Origin: Gammaproteobacteria bacterium
Lineage (GTDB): Bacteria; Pseudomonadota; Gammaproteobacteria; S144-34
NCBI GenBank assembly: GCA_026989495.1
Contig: JALSJE010000073.1
Location: 1-61,591 of the forward strand
Direction of reading: 5' to 3'
DNA: 61,591 nucleotides
Below are positions 36,808 through 45,705 of this stretch, one piece after another (position 1 is the stretch's first letter; each line of letters opens with the position of its first letter). Position numbers and translations under genes: made by a program. The notes below the pieces were generated by a model. The model was not told the DNA's origin and searched no databases. It worked only from the letters and a program-made list of their open reading frames with translations.

Positions 36808-37821
36808 GTGCGCCACGTCCCGGCCACGGGGCAGCGGAGCTGCCATGACGCCCGGGGACGCGAGCGCCCGTGCGCGGGCACGGGGGAGGATGCCGAGCTG
36901 CGACGGGGCGTGCCCTGGCCCGAGCCGCGCTTCGCGGCGTCGGGTCCCGTGGTCGAGGACCGTCTCACCGGACTCGTGTGGAGCCGCGACGCGAACCTGC
37001 CGGGCTTCCCCCTCACCTGGGCGGAGGCGCTGGACTTCGTCGCCCGGCTCAACGCCCGGGGGGTGATGGGCTTCGGGGACTGGCGCCTGCCCAACCGGCG
37101 CGAGCTGCGCAGCCTGGTCAGCCACCAGGCCCGCCGCCCGGCCCTGCCCGAGGGTCACCCCTTCGAGAACGTCTTCTGCGGCTGGTACTGGAGCTCGACC
37201 ACCTACGCGGGCGCGCCGGAGCATGCCTGGTGCGTGGACATGGACGGCGGGCGCATGTTCTACGGCGGCAAGGACCAGTCCTTCCTGGTCTGGCCCGTGC
37301 GCGGGCGGGGCAACGGGCTGCTCGCGCGCACGGGGCAGTCGCGTTGCCACGGCCCCGACGGGCGTTCGACGGGCTGCGCCGGGACTGGTCAGGATGGTGA
37401 GCTGCGCATGGGCGCGCCCTGGCCCGAGCCGCGCTTCGTCCCCCGGGGAGAGGCCGTGCTGGACCGGCTGACGGGGCTCGAATGGCACCGCCGCGCCGAT
37501 CTCCCCGGCCGGCCCTGCACCTGGCAGGAGGCGCTGGATCTGGTCGCCGCGCTCGGCTCGGGCGGGCCGGGCGCCGCGCGCTGGCGGCTGCCCAACGTCA
37601 ACGAGCTCGAGTCGCTCACGGACTGCGCCCGCGCAGGGCCTGCCCTGCCTGCGGGACACCCCTTCGAGGGCACGGGGGTGGAGGGCTGCTGGTCGTCCAC
37701 CACGAGCCTCTACGAGCCGGACTGGGCGTGGGCGCTCTACCTGCAGAAGGGTGCGATCGGCGTGGGGCAGAAGGCGGGCGCCCATTTCCACGTCTGGCCG
37801 GTGCGCGAGGCCGGCCCTTGA
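36808..37821 (+). CDS. Tandem DUF1566 (Lcl C-terminal domain) protein
   Basis: 337 aa from the GTG five bases after the YHS stop; the start is chosen because the internal repeat begins there. Two halves match: TGQRSCHDARG then GVPWPEPRF then RLTGLVWSRDANLPG, and TGQSRCHGPDG then GAPWPEPRF then RLTGLEWHRRADLPG. Each half has WRLPN and CWSSTT/WYWSSTT. DUF1566 domains are C-type-lectin-like folds in Lcl and other surface proteins. No signal peptide is visible from this start, which is odd for the family; a longer N-terminus has no good start codon. Confidence 0.75.
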   Translation: MRHVPATGQRSCHDARGRERPCAGTGEDAELRRGVPWPEPRFAASGPVVEDRLTGLVWSRDANLPGFPLTWAEALDFVARLNARGVMGFGDWRLPNRRELRSLVSHQARRPALPEGHPFENVFCGWYWSSTTYAGAPEHAWCVDMDGGRMFYGGKDQSFLVWPVRGRGNGLLARTGQSRCHGPDGRSTGCAGTGQDGELRMGAPWPEPRFVPRGEAVLDRLTGLEWHRRADLPGRPCTWQEALDLVAALGSGGPGAARWRLPNVNELESLTDCARAGPALPAGHPFEGTGVEGCWSSTTSLYEPDWAWALYLQKGAIGVGQKAGAHFHVWPVREAGP

Positions 37822-37848
37822 CCTGTGCGCTGCATGCAGGTTCAGGTT
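37818..37848 (+). promoter_or_regulatory. MerR-type promoter before the Met-rich operon
   Basis: -35 TTGACC (37818-37823) overlaps the stop codon of the DUF1566 gene. A 19-bp spacer with the dyad ACCTG-N11-CAGGT precedes -10 CAGGTT (37843-37848). The left half is identical to the sites at 36518 and nearly so to 29257. Confidence 0.72.
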
Positions 37849-37931
37849 GTCGGCAGACTGGGGGCCTTGGCCCGCCGCCCGGCGCGGCTGGCCCCTGAGG
37901 ATGGGAACGAAACGGAGAGGAGGGAGACGAG

Positions 37932-38690
37932 ATGGGAAACGGGCATGAAATCGGGCGCGGCCGCGCCCCGGCTGCCCTGGCCGCCGTCCTGGCGGCAGGG
38001 GCGATCCTGATGTCGTCCGGAATCCACGCCCAGCAGCCGGCCGGCACCATGCGGCACGGCATGTCCGGCATGGATGCGATGGGCGGCATGGGCATGGCGG
38101 GCGGCGGCATGATGGGCATGGGCGGCATGATGGGCATGATGCCCATGATGATGCGCGGCATGATGGGCGGCCGCGGCATGATGCCCGGAGCCATGGGCGG
38201 GATGATGCCCATGGGGCCCATGGGCATGATGGGCGGCGGCATGATGGGCATGGGCGGCATGATGCCCGGGATGATGGGCGGCCCCTTCGCCATGCTCGAC
38301 CTGAGCGACGACCAGCGCGGGAGGCTCCGCGCCATCCAGCGCGAGACGGCCTCGAAGATCCGCCGCCTGTGGGTGCAGATGGCCGACGAGGCCGACCGGC
38401 TGCGCGACCTGTACGCGGCCGAGCGGCCGGACCCGAAGGCGATCGGCCGCGCCTACGGCAGGATCTTCGACATCAAGCGGCAGATCATCGAGGCCCGGGT
38501 GGCGGCGCGCAACCGCATGATGGACGTGCTCACCCCCGCGCAGCGCAAGCGCCTGCGCGAGATGCGCCGCCGGATGCGGCAGGGGGCCATGGGAATGATG
38601 GGCGGTAGCGGTCAGGGCGCCGCCGGTCCCGGCCCGATGGGAGGCAGGAACGGCGCCCCTGACCACCGGCGGATGATGGAGGGCCGGTGA
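37932..38690 (+). CDS. Met/Gly-rich periplasmic Spy/CpxP-like protein
   Basis: 252 aa from the ATG after GGAGAGGAGG. Signal peptide to about IHAQQ. Residues 40-125 are almost only Met and Gly (units such as MMGMGGMM and GGGMMGMG), with more than 45 methionines. The second half is an alpha-helical Spy/CpxP-like domain with LDLSDDQRGRLRAIQ and VLTPAQRKRLREM (the LTxxQ motif seen twice). A Met cluster this dense should bind Cu(I) or Ag(I) in the periplasm; the helical part may act as a chaperone. It lies under a MerR-type promoter and heads a three-gene operon. Confidence 0.82.
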   Translation: MGNGHEIGRGRAPAALAAVLAAGAILMSSGIHAQQPAGTMRHGMSGMDAMGGMGMAGGGMMGMGGMMGMMPMMMRGMMGGRGMMPGAMGGMMPMGPMGMMGGGMMGMGGMMPGMMGGPFAMLDLSDDQRGRLRAIQRETASKIRRLWVQMADEADRLRDLYAAERPDPKAIGRAYGRIFDIKRQIIEARVAARNRMMDVLTPAQRKRLREMRRRMRQGAMGMMGGSGQGAAGPGPMGGRNGAPDHRRMMEGR

Positions 38691-39082
38691 CGCGAACGGC
38701 GGGTGCTGCCGCGGTCATGGCGCTGGCGCTGGCCGCGCTGGCGGGCTGCGGCGAGGGCGGCGACGGGCGCGGCCGGCTCCACCTGCCGGGGCCCGGCTTC
38801 GTGCCGGACCCCGGACGGGGGCAGGCGCTGTTCCGCGCCCACTGCGCGGAATGTCATGGCGTGGACGCGCGCGGGACCGCGAAGGGGCCGCCGCTGGTCC
38901 ATCCGGTGTACCGGCCTTCGCACCATGCCGATCTCGCCTTCCACTTCGCCGTGCGCGACGGCGTGCGCCAGCATCACTGGCATTATGGCGACATGCCGCC
39001 CGTGCCGGGGCTCACGCCAGAGGCGGTGGGGCACATCGTGGCCTGGGTGCGGGCCGAGCAGCGCCGCGCCGGCATCCGCTGA
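38687..39082 (+). CDS. Lipoprotein cytochrome c
   Basis: 131 aa from the GTG overlapping the previous stop. Lipobox ALAALAGCGEG anchors it to a membrane. Haem c binds at CAECHG; the Met ligand is likely in GDMPPVPG. A His-rich middle (YRPSHHADLAFHF, HHWHYGD) is unusual and may bind metal. It belongs to the operon of the Met-rich protein. Confidence 0.82.
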   Translation: MTRTAGAAAVMALALAALAGCGEGGDGRGRLHLPGPGFVPDPGRGQALFRAHCAECHGVDARGTAKGPPLVHPVYRPSHHADLAFHFAVRDGVRQHHWHYGDMPPVPGLTPEAVGHIVAWVRAEQRRAGIR

Positions 39083-39109
39083 ACCGTCCGGATCGGAAAG
39101 GAGGATCCA

Positions 39110-39376
39110 ATGGCGAAGGAGGTGATGCTCCTGGCCACGCGCCGGTGCAGCCACCGGCCCAACCTGGAGCGGGAGCTGCGCGAGCTCGGCGTGCCCTTCC
39201 GCACGTGCTTCGTCGAGGACGAGCCGGAGCTCGCCCGCCGGCTCGGCGTGCGCGGCTCGCCGTGCCTGGCCGTGGACGGACGCATCGTCTGCGTGGGCCA
39301 GCCCACCGAGGGGGAGCTGCGGGAGCTGCTGGCGCGCCATGGGTGCACGCCGGATGCCTCCCTGCCCGGCACTTAG
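39110..39376 (+). CDS. Glutaredoxin-like thioredoxin-fold protein
   Basis: 88 aa after AAGGAGG. MLLATRRCSHRPNLERELRELGVPF, a cis-proline loop GVRGSPCLAV and VCVGQPTEGELRELL fit a small glutaredoxin-like fold. The active site has a single cysteine where CxxC is usual (CSHR). Probably a cytoplasmic thiol or metal-handling protein. Convergent with the HDOD gene, with a 4-bp overlap at the stop codons. Confidence 0.7.
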   Translation: MAKEVMLLATRRCSHRPNLERELRELGVPFRTCFVEDEPELARRLGVRGSPCLAVDGRIVCVGQPTEGELRELLARHGCTPDASLPGT

Positions 39377-40215
39377 CCGAAGAGCAGGGTGTGCGCCTCC
39401 TCGAGCCGCTCGCCGGCCTGGGCGAGCAGGGCCTCGGCCGATTCCTCCGGCAGGCCGAGCCGGCCCCAGGGGTCCTCGGCGAGCAGGGGCTGAGGCGGCG
39501 CCGGTGGCGGCTCGTCCCGGTGGGCGAGCACGTTGGCCAGGTGCGTGATGAGCGCGTCCTCGCGCCAGAGTTCCGGGGCGAGCTCAGGGGCATGGTGCCA
39601 GCGCGCCGCCACCACCAGCGGTTCCGGCAGCCGCCAGGCCTCCAGCAGGGCGCCGCCCACCTCGGCGTGGTCGAAGCCCAGGGCCTCGCGCTCGGCCTCC
39701 GGCAGGGGGATCTGCTCGTAGGTCGCGCGCGCAAGCGCGTGGCGGGCGAGCTCGGGCACGCGCCGGCAGAGCAGGAGCTTGCCCACGTCGTGGAGGAGGC
39801 CCGCCACGAAACGCGACTCCGCGGCGCCGTCCCGCCGGGCCTCGGCGATGCCGCGGGCCACCAGGCCCGCCGTCAGGCTGTGGCGCCAGAAGCGCTCCAT
39901 GTCCATGAGCTCGGGCGGTATGCCCTCGAAGATGCGCACCACCACGGTGGCGAGCGCCAGGTCGCGCAGCTCGCGGGTGCCCACCACGGCCACCGCGTGG
40001 CTTATGGTCTCGATGCGCGAGGGGAAGCCGTAGAAGGGGCTGTTGACGATGCGCAGGAGCCGGGCGGCGAGCCCGGCATCGGTCTCGATGACGCGGGCGA
40101 TGTCGCCGGTGGTGCTGCGCGGGTCCTCGACCAGGACGTTGAGCCGCACCAGGACCTCGGGGAGCGAGACCAGCTCCACGGTGCCCCGGACCAGCTCCGC
40201 GGCGGTGAGGCTCAC
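39373..40215 (-). CDS. HDOD-domain signalling protein
   Basis: 280 aa from a GTG after GGAGGAGG. The HDOD domain is clear: LPEVLVRLNVLVEDPRST, then ARLLRIVNSPFYGF, ISHAVAVVGTRELRDLAL, and GLLHDVGKLLL with the HD pair. HDOD proteins are non-catalytic relatives of HD phosphohydrolases that act in c-di-GMP or stress networks. No other domain is present, and the target is unknown. Confidence 0.85.
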   Translation of the reverse strand: MSLTAAELVRGTVELVSLPEVLVRLNVLVEDPRSTTGDIARVIETDAGLAARLLRIVNSPFYGFPSRIETISHAVAVVGTRELRDLALATVVVRIFEGIPPELMDMERFWRHSLTAGLVARGIAEARRDGAAESRFVAGLLHDVGKLLLCRRVPELARHALARATYEQIPLPEAEREALGFDHAEVGGALLEAWRLPEPLVVAARWHHAPELAPELWREDALITHLANVLAHRDEPPPAPPQPLLAEDPWGRLGLPEESAEALLAQAGERLEEAHTLLFG

Positions 40216-40431
40216 CCGCCGCCTCCTCCCTCGGTGGTGCCATCGTGCCGTGCCATCGGCGTTCCTGCCCGCGTGACCCCGGGCCACGCCATCCTCCTGG
40301 TTGTGGTGACTTTTGCGCCATTCTAGCCGGGGAGCCGGGGAGGGGCCAGGCGCGCTTGCCCGGCACACGACCCCGTGCCTATGCTGGGTGCGGGTGCGCC
40401 GCACCGCCGGCGCCCGTCCCGGGGAACCCGG

Positions 40432-41100
40432 ATGATCGCCCTGCCCGATGGCCTCCTGCCTGCGGCCTGGACCTGGACGGCGCTCGCCGCCTACGCGGCT
40501 GCGCTCGCCTGGGCCGTGCGGCGCGCACCCTGGACGCGGCTGCGCGACGGCGAGATGCAGCATGTCTTCCTGGGTGCCTCGGTGCTGCTCATGTTCCTCT
40601 GGACCCTGCGGGGGGCCGTGGCGCCCGGCCTCGGGGTCCATTTCCTCGGCGCCACGGTGCTGACGCTCATGTTCGGGCCCGAGCTCGCGCTCGTGGCCCT
40701 GGGGCTGGCGCTCGCGGGCTCGGTGCTCCAGGGCCTGGGCGGGTGGGGCACGCTGGGGGTCAATGGCCTGGTGGCGGGGGTGGTGCCGGTGGCGGTGAGC
40801 CAGGGCGTGCTGCGCCTCGTCGAGCGGCACCTGCCACCGCACCTGTTCGTCTACATCTTCCTGGCCGCCTTCTGGGGCGCGGCGCTGGCGATGGCGGCCA
40901 GCGTGATGGTGCAGGTGGGCGTGCTGGCGGCCGCAGGCGTCTATTCCCTCGGTGCGATGGCGGGCGAGTACCTGCCCTTCCTGCCGCTGCTGATGCTGCC
41001 CGAGGCCTTCCTGAACGGCGCGCTGGTCACGGCCCTCGTGGGAATGCGCCCGGGCTGGATCTGGACCTTCGACGACGCGCGCTATCTGCGCGGACGCTGA
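40432..41100 (+). CDS. CbiM-like energy-coupling factor membrane protein
   Basis: 222 aa, about six membrane segments. It resembles the COG3235/CbiM group of substrate-capture proteins for metals (QHVFLGASVLLMFLWTLRG, then GVHFLGATVLTLMFGPELALV, then GGWGTLGVNGLVAG). In CbiM the N-terminal His binds Ni or Co; here the first residues are MIALPDGLLP, without it. No energising ATPase is adjacent, so it may work alone or with distant partners. Confidence 0.7.
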   Translation: MIALPDGLLPAAWTWTALAAYAAALAWAVRRAPWTRLRDGEMQHVFLGASVLLMFLWTLRGAVAPGLGVHFLGATVLTLMFGPELALVALGLALAGSVLQGLGGWGTLGVNGLVAGVVPVAVSQGVLRLVERHLPPHLFVYIFLAAFWGAALAMAASVMVQVGVLAAAGVYSLGAMAGEYLPFLPLLMLPEAFLNGALVTALVGMRPGWIWTFDDARYLRGR

Positions 41101-41260
41101 CCCGGATCAGTTTGCGACGGCGCATCGTTCAGCTTTCGTTCAGCCCGGCTGTGCAAGATTTGCTCCTGACGGCGACGCTCTGACAGAATACGCGCCCGGT
41201 GCCGGCCGGCGTGCCGGCTGGGTGCAACCCCGGGGCCATACGAGCAATGGAGGAACGACA

Positions 41261-41581
41261 GTGAAGAGACGGCTGATCCTGGCTGGGGCAATCCTGGGGC
41301 TCGCTGCGGGCGGCCCGGCGATGGCCGGCGGCGCCGATCTCGCCGCGGGCAAGAAGGTCTATGACGAGGCGTGCTTCGCCTGCCACAGCACGGGTGCGGC
41401 GGGTGCGCCCAAGCTGGGCGACAAGGCGGCGTGGAAGGACCGCCTGGCGCAAGGGATGGATGCGCTGGTGGCGAACGCGATCAAGGGCAAGGGCGCCATG
41501 CCGCCCAAGGGCGGACGCATGGACCTCAGCGACGAGGCCATCCGCAACGCCGTCGCCTACATGGCCTCCCAGGCGAAGTAG
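41261..41581 (+). CDS. Cytochrome c5-type monohaem cytochrome
   Basis: 106 aa from the GTG after GGAGGAAC. Signal peptide ends near GPAMAGG. Haem c at CFACHS, Met ligand in GAMPPKGG, as in cytochrome c5. Soluble periplasmic electron carrier, a likely donor to the oxidases in this window. CTGAC-CCGG-ATCAG at 41097-41110, ending the previous gene, is a weak FNR-like site upstream. Confidence 0.88.
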   Translation: MKRRLILAGAILGLAAGGPAMAGGADLAAGKKVYDEACFACHSTGAAGAPKLGDKAAWKDRLAQGMDALVANAIKGKGAMPPKGGRMDLSDEAIRNAVAYMASQAK

Positions 41582-41691
41582 GCCGGCGGTTGGAGGCTGC
41601 TGGCTGGAGGGCGCGGGGCACGGGCTCCGCGCCCTCTTTCCGTCTGGAGGCTGAATCCCGGCGGGCGGTGGGACGTGCGCGCCGCCGGCTG

Positions 41692-42795
41692 TCAGGGGCG
41701 CCGCAGCGCGTGGCGCCAGGCCAGGAGCAGGGTCAGCAGCACCAGCGCACCCGCCTGGTGGGCCGAGGCCAGGGGCAGCGCCACGTAGCTCAGCAGCGTG
41801 GCGATGCCCAGCGCCACCTGCACAACGGCCATGCCGAATGTCAGATGGGCGAGCCACTGACCGCGGGCAGTGAGAGGCGCCTGGCGCGCGGCCGTCCACA
41901 GCCCCGCAACCAGGGCCAGCGTGGCGAGCGCGAGGGCCCGGTGGTCGAACTGCACCGCGGCCACGTTGTCCACGAGGTTGCGCCACCAGGGCTCGAGCGC
42001 CAGGTAGCCGGGCGGGATCCATTGCCCCGCCATGAGGGGGAAGGTGTTGAACGCATAGCCCGCGCGCAGCCCCGCCACCAGCCCGCCCGAGAGCAGGGTC
42101 ACGAAGGCGAGACCGACCGCCACGGAGACGCCCCGGCGCAGGCGCGGGGCGTCACGCTCGAGCGCAGGATGCGGCCACAGCAGGCCGAGCAGGATCCACA
42201 CCATGAAGCCGTAGATGAGGACGGCGAGCCCCAGGTGGGCCGTCAGCCGCAGGTGGCTCACGCGCGGGACGTCCACCAGCCCGCTCTTGACCATGTACCA
42301 GCCGAGCAGCCCCTGCAGGCCTCCCAGGACGAACAGGCCCCCCAGCTTCCAGGCGAGCGGACGATCGATGCGGCCGCGCGCCACGAACCAGACCAGCGGC
42401 AGCAGGAAGACGATGCCGATGACCCGCCCCAGCACGCGGTGGGCGTACTCCACGTAGTAGATGCGCTTGAATCCCGCCAGGTCCATACCGCGGTTGACGA
42501 GCCGGTACTCCGGGGAGGCGCGGTACTTGGCGAAGACCTCCTCCCACTCGGTCTGGTTCAGCGGTGGGATGATGCCGAAGATGGGATCCCACTCCACCAT
42601 GGAGAGGCCGGAGCCCGTCAGCCGCGTGATGCCGCCCAGCACCACCATGGCGAAGACCAGCGCCGCACACAGCCCGAGCCACAGGGCCACCGCTCGCCGG
42701 CCGGGAGGGGCGGGCGCTTCCGTGGCGGGGGCGTGAAGGGCGGGTGGCGGGGTCAAGGTTCGGTTTCGCGTTCGGGACGTGGGCAAGGCGGCCAT
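41692..42795 (-). CDS. ctaA: Haem A synthase, CtaA/Cox15 type
   Basis: 367 aa with eight membrane segments. It oxidises the C8 methyl of haem O to form haem A. LTGSGLSMVEWDPI, EYAHRVLGRVIG and HQAGALVLLT carry the conserved residues, including His haem ligands. The long loop and sequence place it with the alphaproteobacterial/mitochondrial group, lacking the cysteine pairs of the Bacillus type. A second, shorter CtaA is at 49619. It is convergent with cytochrome c5 and divergent from ccmA. Confidence 0.9.
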   Translation of the reverse strand: MAALPTSRTRNRTLTPPPALHAPATEAPAPPGRRAVALWLGLCAALVFAMVVLGGITRLTGSGLSMVEWDPIFGIIPPLNQTEWEEVFAKYRASPEYRLVNRGMDLAGFKRIYYVEYAHRVLGRVIGIVFLLPLVWFVARGRIDRPLAWKLGGLFVLGGLQGLLGWYMVKSGLVDVPRVSHLRLTAHLGLAVLIYGFMVWILLGLLWPHPALERDAPRLRRGVSVAVGLAFVTLLSGGLVAGLRAGYAFNTFPLMAGQWIPPGYLALEPWWRNLVDNVAAVQFDHRALALATLALVAGLWTAARQAPLTARGQWLAHLTFGMAVVQVALGIATLLSYVALPLASAHQAGALVLLTLLLAWRHALRRP

Positions 42796-42951
42796 GGAGG
42801 CCGTCGTGGAGGTATCCCGCCGCGCCCGCCGCACGTGGCCGGGCGGGCCTGCGGGACGGCCCCTATTTTGCCCTGCTCGTGGGCGGGGGGCAAAAGCCGC
42901 GCACCGGGCATGCTTGCGCCGTGCCGCCGCGGCCGTTACCGTGCGGCGGCC

Positions 42952-43605
42952 ATGGCAGCGTCGGGACAGGCCCTCGGCGGCGGCCGCCTGGAGGCGGCGG
43001 GGCTCGCATGCGTGCGCGGGGGTCGGGTGCTCTTCCGCGACCTGGACCTCGCCGTCACCGCTGGGCGCATGCTGCTCGTCGAGGGGCCCAACGGCAGCGG
43101 CAAGACCACGCTCCTTCGCGTGCTGTGCGGGCTGCGCGAGCCCGAGGCAGGGGAGGTGCGATGGAACGGCCGGCCCCTGCGCCGGTGGGGGCCCGCCTTC
43201 CGGGCCGCAGTGGCCTACGTGGGCCATGCGCCGGGGCTCAAGGACGACCTCACCGCCGTCGAGAACCTCCGCATGGCCGCGGCCCTGGGCGGTCACGCCC
43301 CCGCCATGCCCCCCGGGGAGGCGCTCGAGCGGGTGGGGCTGTCCGATCGCGCCCAGGTGCGGGCGGGCGCGCTCTCGGCCGGCCAGCGCCGCCGGCTGGG
43401 GCTGGCGCGCCTGCTGGTGCGCCCCGCCGTTCTGTGGGTGCTGGACGAGCCGCTCAGCGCGGTGGACCGGGCGGGCGAGCGTCTGGTGGCGGGGCTGCTC
43501 GCCGCCCATCTCGCCGCGGGCGGCCTGGCGGTGGTGACCAGCCACGCCCCCATCGGGGTGGAGCCCGGTCGTGTGGCGACCTTGCGGCTGGGGGCGGCGC
43601 CGTGA
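42952..43605 (+). CDS. ccmA: Haem exporter ATP-binding protein CcmA
   Basis: 217 aa from the ATG at 42952. ABC ATPase with Walker A EGPNGSGKTTLLR, signature LSAGQRRRLGLARL and Walker B VLWVLDEPLSAVD. With CcmB, CcmC and CcmD it powers release of haem-loaded CcmE. First gene of a complete ccmABCDEFGHI operon with start/stop overlaps throughout. Confidence 0.93.
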   Translation: MAASGQALGGGRLEAAGLACVRGGRVLFRDLDLAVTAGRMLLVEGPNGSGKTTLLRVLCGLREPEAGEVRWNGRPLRRWGPAFRAAVAYVGHAPGLKDDLTAVENLRMAAALGGHAPAMPPGEALERVGLSDRAQVRAGALSAGQRRRLGLARLLVRPAVLWVLDEPLSAVDRAGERLVAGLLAAHLAAGGLAVVTSHAPIGVEPGRVATLRLGAAP

Positions 43606-44288
43606 GCGTCGAGGCTTCGGCGGGTTCGGCCTTCGCGGCGCTGGTGCGCCGCGACCTGCTCCTCGCCTGGCGCCGCCGCGGCGACCGGCTGGTGCCGCTC
43701 GCCTTCTTCGTGATGGTGGCGGCCCTCTTCCCGCTGGGTATTGGTCCCGAACGGGCGGTGCTGTCCGGCATAGCCCCGGGGGTGGTATGGGCAGGGGCGG
43801 TGCTGGCCACCCTCCTCGGCATGGACGCGCTGTTCCGATCCGACCTCGAGGACGGCACCCTGGAGCAGCTGCTGCTTTCGCCCCTGCCCGCGCCGGTGCT
43901 GGTGCTGGCCAAGGTGCTGGCCCACTGGCTGGCCACGGGGCTGCCCCTGGTGCTGGCCGGGCCGGTGCTGGGCGCCGCGCTCCACCTCCCCGCAGCGGCC
44001 CAGCCGGCGCTGGTGGGCGGCCTCCTGCTGGGCACCCCCGCCCTGAGCCTGGTGGGCGCGGTGGGGGCGGCGCTCACGGTGGGCCTGCGCCGGGGCGGGA
44101 TGCTGCTGCCGGTGCTGCTGCTGCCGCTGTACGTCCCGGTGCTGGCCTTCGGGGCGGGCGCGGTGGCCGCGGCGGCCTCGGGCCTGTCGGCGGCGGGCCA
44201 CCTGTATGCCCTGGGTGCGGTGCTGGCGCTGGCGGTGACGCTGGCGCCCGTGGGTGCGGCCGCGGGGCTGCGGGTGAGCGTGGCCTGA
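43602..44288 (+). CDS. ccmB: Haem exporter permease CcmB
   Basis: 228 aa from a GTG overlapping the ccmA stop by 4 bp. Six membrane segments; the segment LFRSDLEDGTLEQLLLSPLP is the family signature. It pairs with CcmA in the CcmABCD complex. Confidence 0.92.
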   Translation: MSVEASAGSAFAALVRRDLLLAWRRRGDRLVPLAFFVMVAALFPLGIGPERAVLSGIAPGVVWAGAVLATLLGMDALFRSDLEDGTLEQLLLSPLPAPVLVLAKVLAHWLATGLPLVLAGPVLGAALHLPAAAQPALVGGLLLGTPALSLVGAVGAALTVGLRRGGMLLPVLLLPLYVPVLAFGAGAVAAAASGLSAAGHLYALGAVLALAVTLAPVGAAAGLRVSVA

Positions 44289-44375
44289 TCCGGCCGGAAA
44301 GGCGACAATGTGGCATCCGGGGCCGCGGTCCAGGCGGGGAACCTATACCCGCCGCGGGCATCTGAGGAGAACGGT

Positions 44376-45092
44376 ATGGTGGCACACCTGCTCACACCCC
44401 AGGGGCTCGACGGCTTCGCTGCGCGGTGGGCGCCCCGCCTGCTGTGGACGGCGGGCCTGATGATCGCGGCAGGCCTCTACGGTGGGCTGGTGCTCGCGCC
44501 GGTCGACGAGGAGCAGGGGGAGGCCTACCGCATCATCTATGTCCATGTGCCGGCGGCATGGCTCTCGCTCTACGGCTACATGGCGATGGCGGCCGCCGGT
44601 GCGGTGGCTCTCATCTGGCGCATCCGCGTGGCCGAGGTCCTGCTGGGGGCGGCCGCGCCGGTGGGAGCGGCCTTCACGGCGCTCGCGCTCGCCACGGGCG
44701 CCATCTGGGGCAAGCCCATGTGGGGCACCTGGTGGGTATGGGACGCACGCCTCACATCGGAGCTCATCCTGCTTTTCCTCTACATCGGCGTGATGGCGTT
44801 GCGGTCGGCCGCCGAGGATCCCCGCGCGGGGGCACGCGCCGCGGCCATCCTGGCGCTGGCCGGGGTGGTGAACGTGCCGATAATCCATTTCTCGGTGGAA
44901 TGGTGGAACACCCTGCACCAGGGCCCCACAGTGACCCGGCTGGCCGCACCGGCCATCCATCCAGCGATGCTGGTGCCGTTGCTGCTGATGGCGGCGGCGT
45001 TCATGGTCTATCACGCCGGGGCCGTGCTGCTGCGGGTGCGCTGCCTGCTGGCCGTCGAGCCGGCCGCGGCCCTTGCGGAGGAGCGCGCATGA
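44376..45092 (+). CDS. ccmC: Haem-handling membrane protein CcmC
   Basis: 238 aa, six membrane segments. The tryptophan-rich WWD motif reads [17 protein letters not shown]; flanking His residues (IIYVHVP and [14 protein letters not shown]) bind haem. It loads haem on CcmE. Separated from ccmB by 87 bp, the largest gap in the operon. Confidence 0.93.
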   Translation: MVAHLLTPQGLDGFAARWAPRLLWTAGLMIAAGLYGGLVLAPVDEEQGEAYRIIYVHVPAAWLSLYGYMAMAAAGAVALIWRIRVAEVLLGAAAPVGAAFTALALATGAIWGKPMWGTWWVWDARLTSELILLFLYIGVMALRSAAEDPRAGARAAAILALAGVVNVPIIHFSVEWWNTLHQGPTVTRLAAPAIHPAMLVPLLLMAAAFMVYHAGAVLLRVRCLLAVEPAAALAEERA

Positions 45093-45223
45093 GCCTACTG
45101 GACTTCCTCTCCATGGGGGGATATGGCGCCTACGTCTGGAGCGCCTATGCGCTGATGGTGGCGGTGCTGGCCTGGAACGTCGCGGCGCCGCTCGTCTGCC
45201 TGCGCCGCCGGAGGCGGCCATGA
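45089..45223 (+). CDS. ccmD: Haem exporter small subunit CcmD
   Basis: 44 aa, overlapping ccmC by 4 bp and ccmE by 4 bp. [17 protein letters not shown] is the family core: one membrane helix with a conserved tyrosine, followed by a basic tail LRRRRRP. Confidence 0.88.
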   Translation: MSLLDFLSMGGYGAYVWSAYALMVAVLAWNVAAPLVCLRRRRRP

Positions 45224-45705
45224 GCGTGGCGCTGCCGCACATGCCCCGCGGAGCCCGCCGCCGCGCCATGGGCGTGCTGGCGCTGCTCGTCGGGGTGGGC
45301 GTTGCGGTCGCGCTCGCGCTGCTCGCCCTGCGGGAGAACATCAACCTTTTCTACAGCCCGAGCGAGGTGGCCGCGGGCGAGGCACCCACGGGCCGCGTGG
45401 TGCGCGTCGGCGGGCTCGTGCAGGCGGGAAGCGTGAGGCGTGCCGAGGAGGGGCTTGACGTGGAGTTCGTGCTCACCGACGGAGCGGCCACCGTGACGGT
45501 GCGCTACCGCGGGATCCTGCCCGATCTCTTCCGCGAGGGGCAGGGCATCGTCGCCCAGGGGCGGCTCGGGCCGGAGGGGGTGCTGGTCGCCGACCAGGTG
45601 CTCGCCAAGCACGACGAGAACTACATGCCGCCCGAGGTCGCCGACGCGCTGCGCGAGGCACATGAGCGCAGCGTGCGTGGCGCCGCCCCGGGAGGTGCGC
45701 CGTGA
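45220..45705 (+). CDS. ccmE: Haem chaperone CcmE
   Basis: 161 aa. One membrane anchor, then an OB-fold ([28 protein letters not shown]). The haem-binding segment is [14 protein letters not shown] with the covalent His and a Tyr four residues on. It carries haem to CcmF. Confidence 0.93.
   Translation: MSVALPHMPRGARRRAMGVLALLVGVGVAVALALLALRENINLFYSPSEVAAGEAPTGRVVRVGGLVQAGSVRRAEEGLDVEFVLTDGAATVTVRYRGILPDLFREGQGIVAQGRLGPEGVLVADQVLAKHDENYMPPEVADALREAHERSVRGAAPGGAP

Noticed and set aside
41097-41110. FNR box before cytochrome c5 (CTGAC-CCGG-ATCAG)
   Set aside because: Both outer bases deviate from consensus and no -10 lies at the right distance, so it is mentioned only with the gene.
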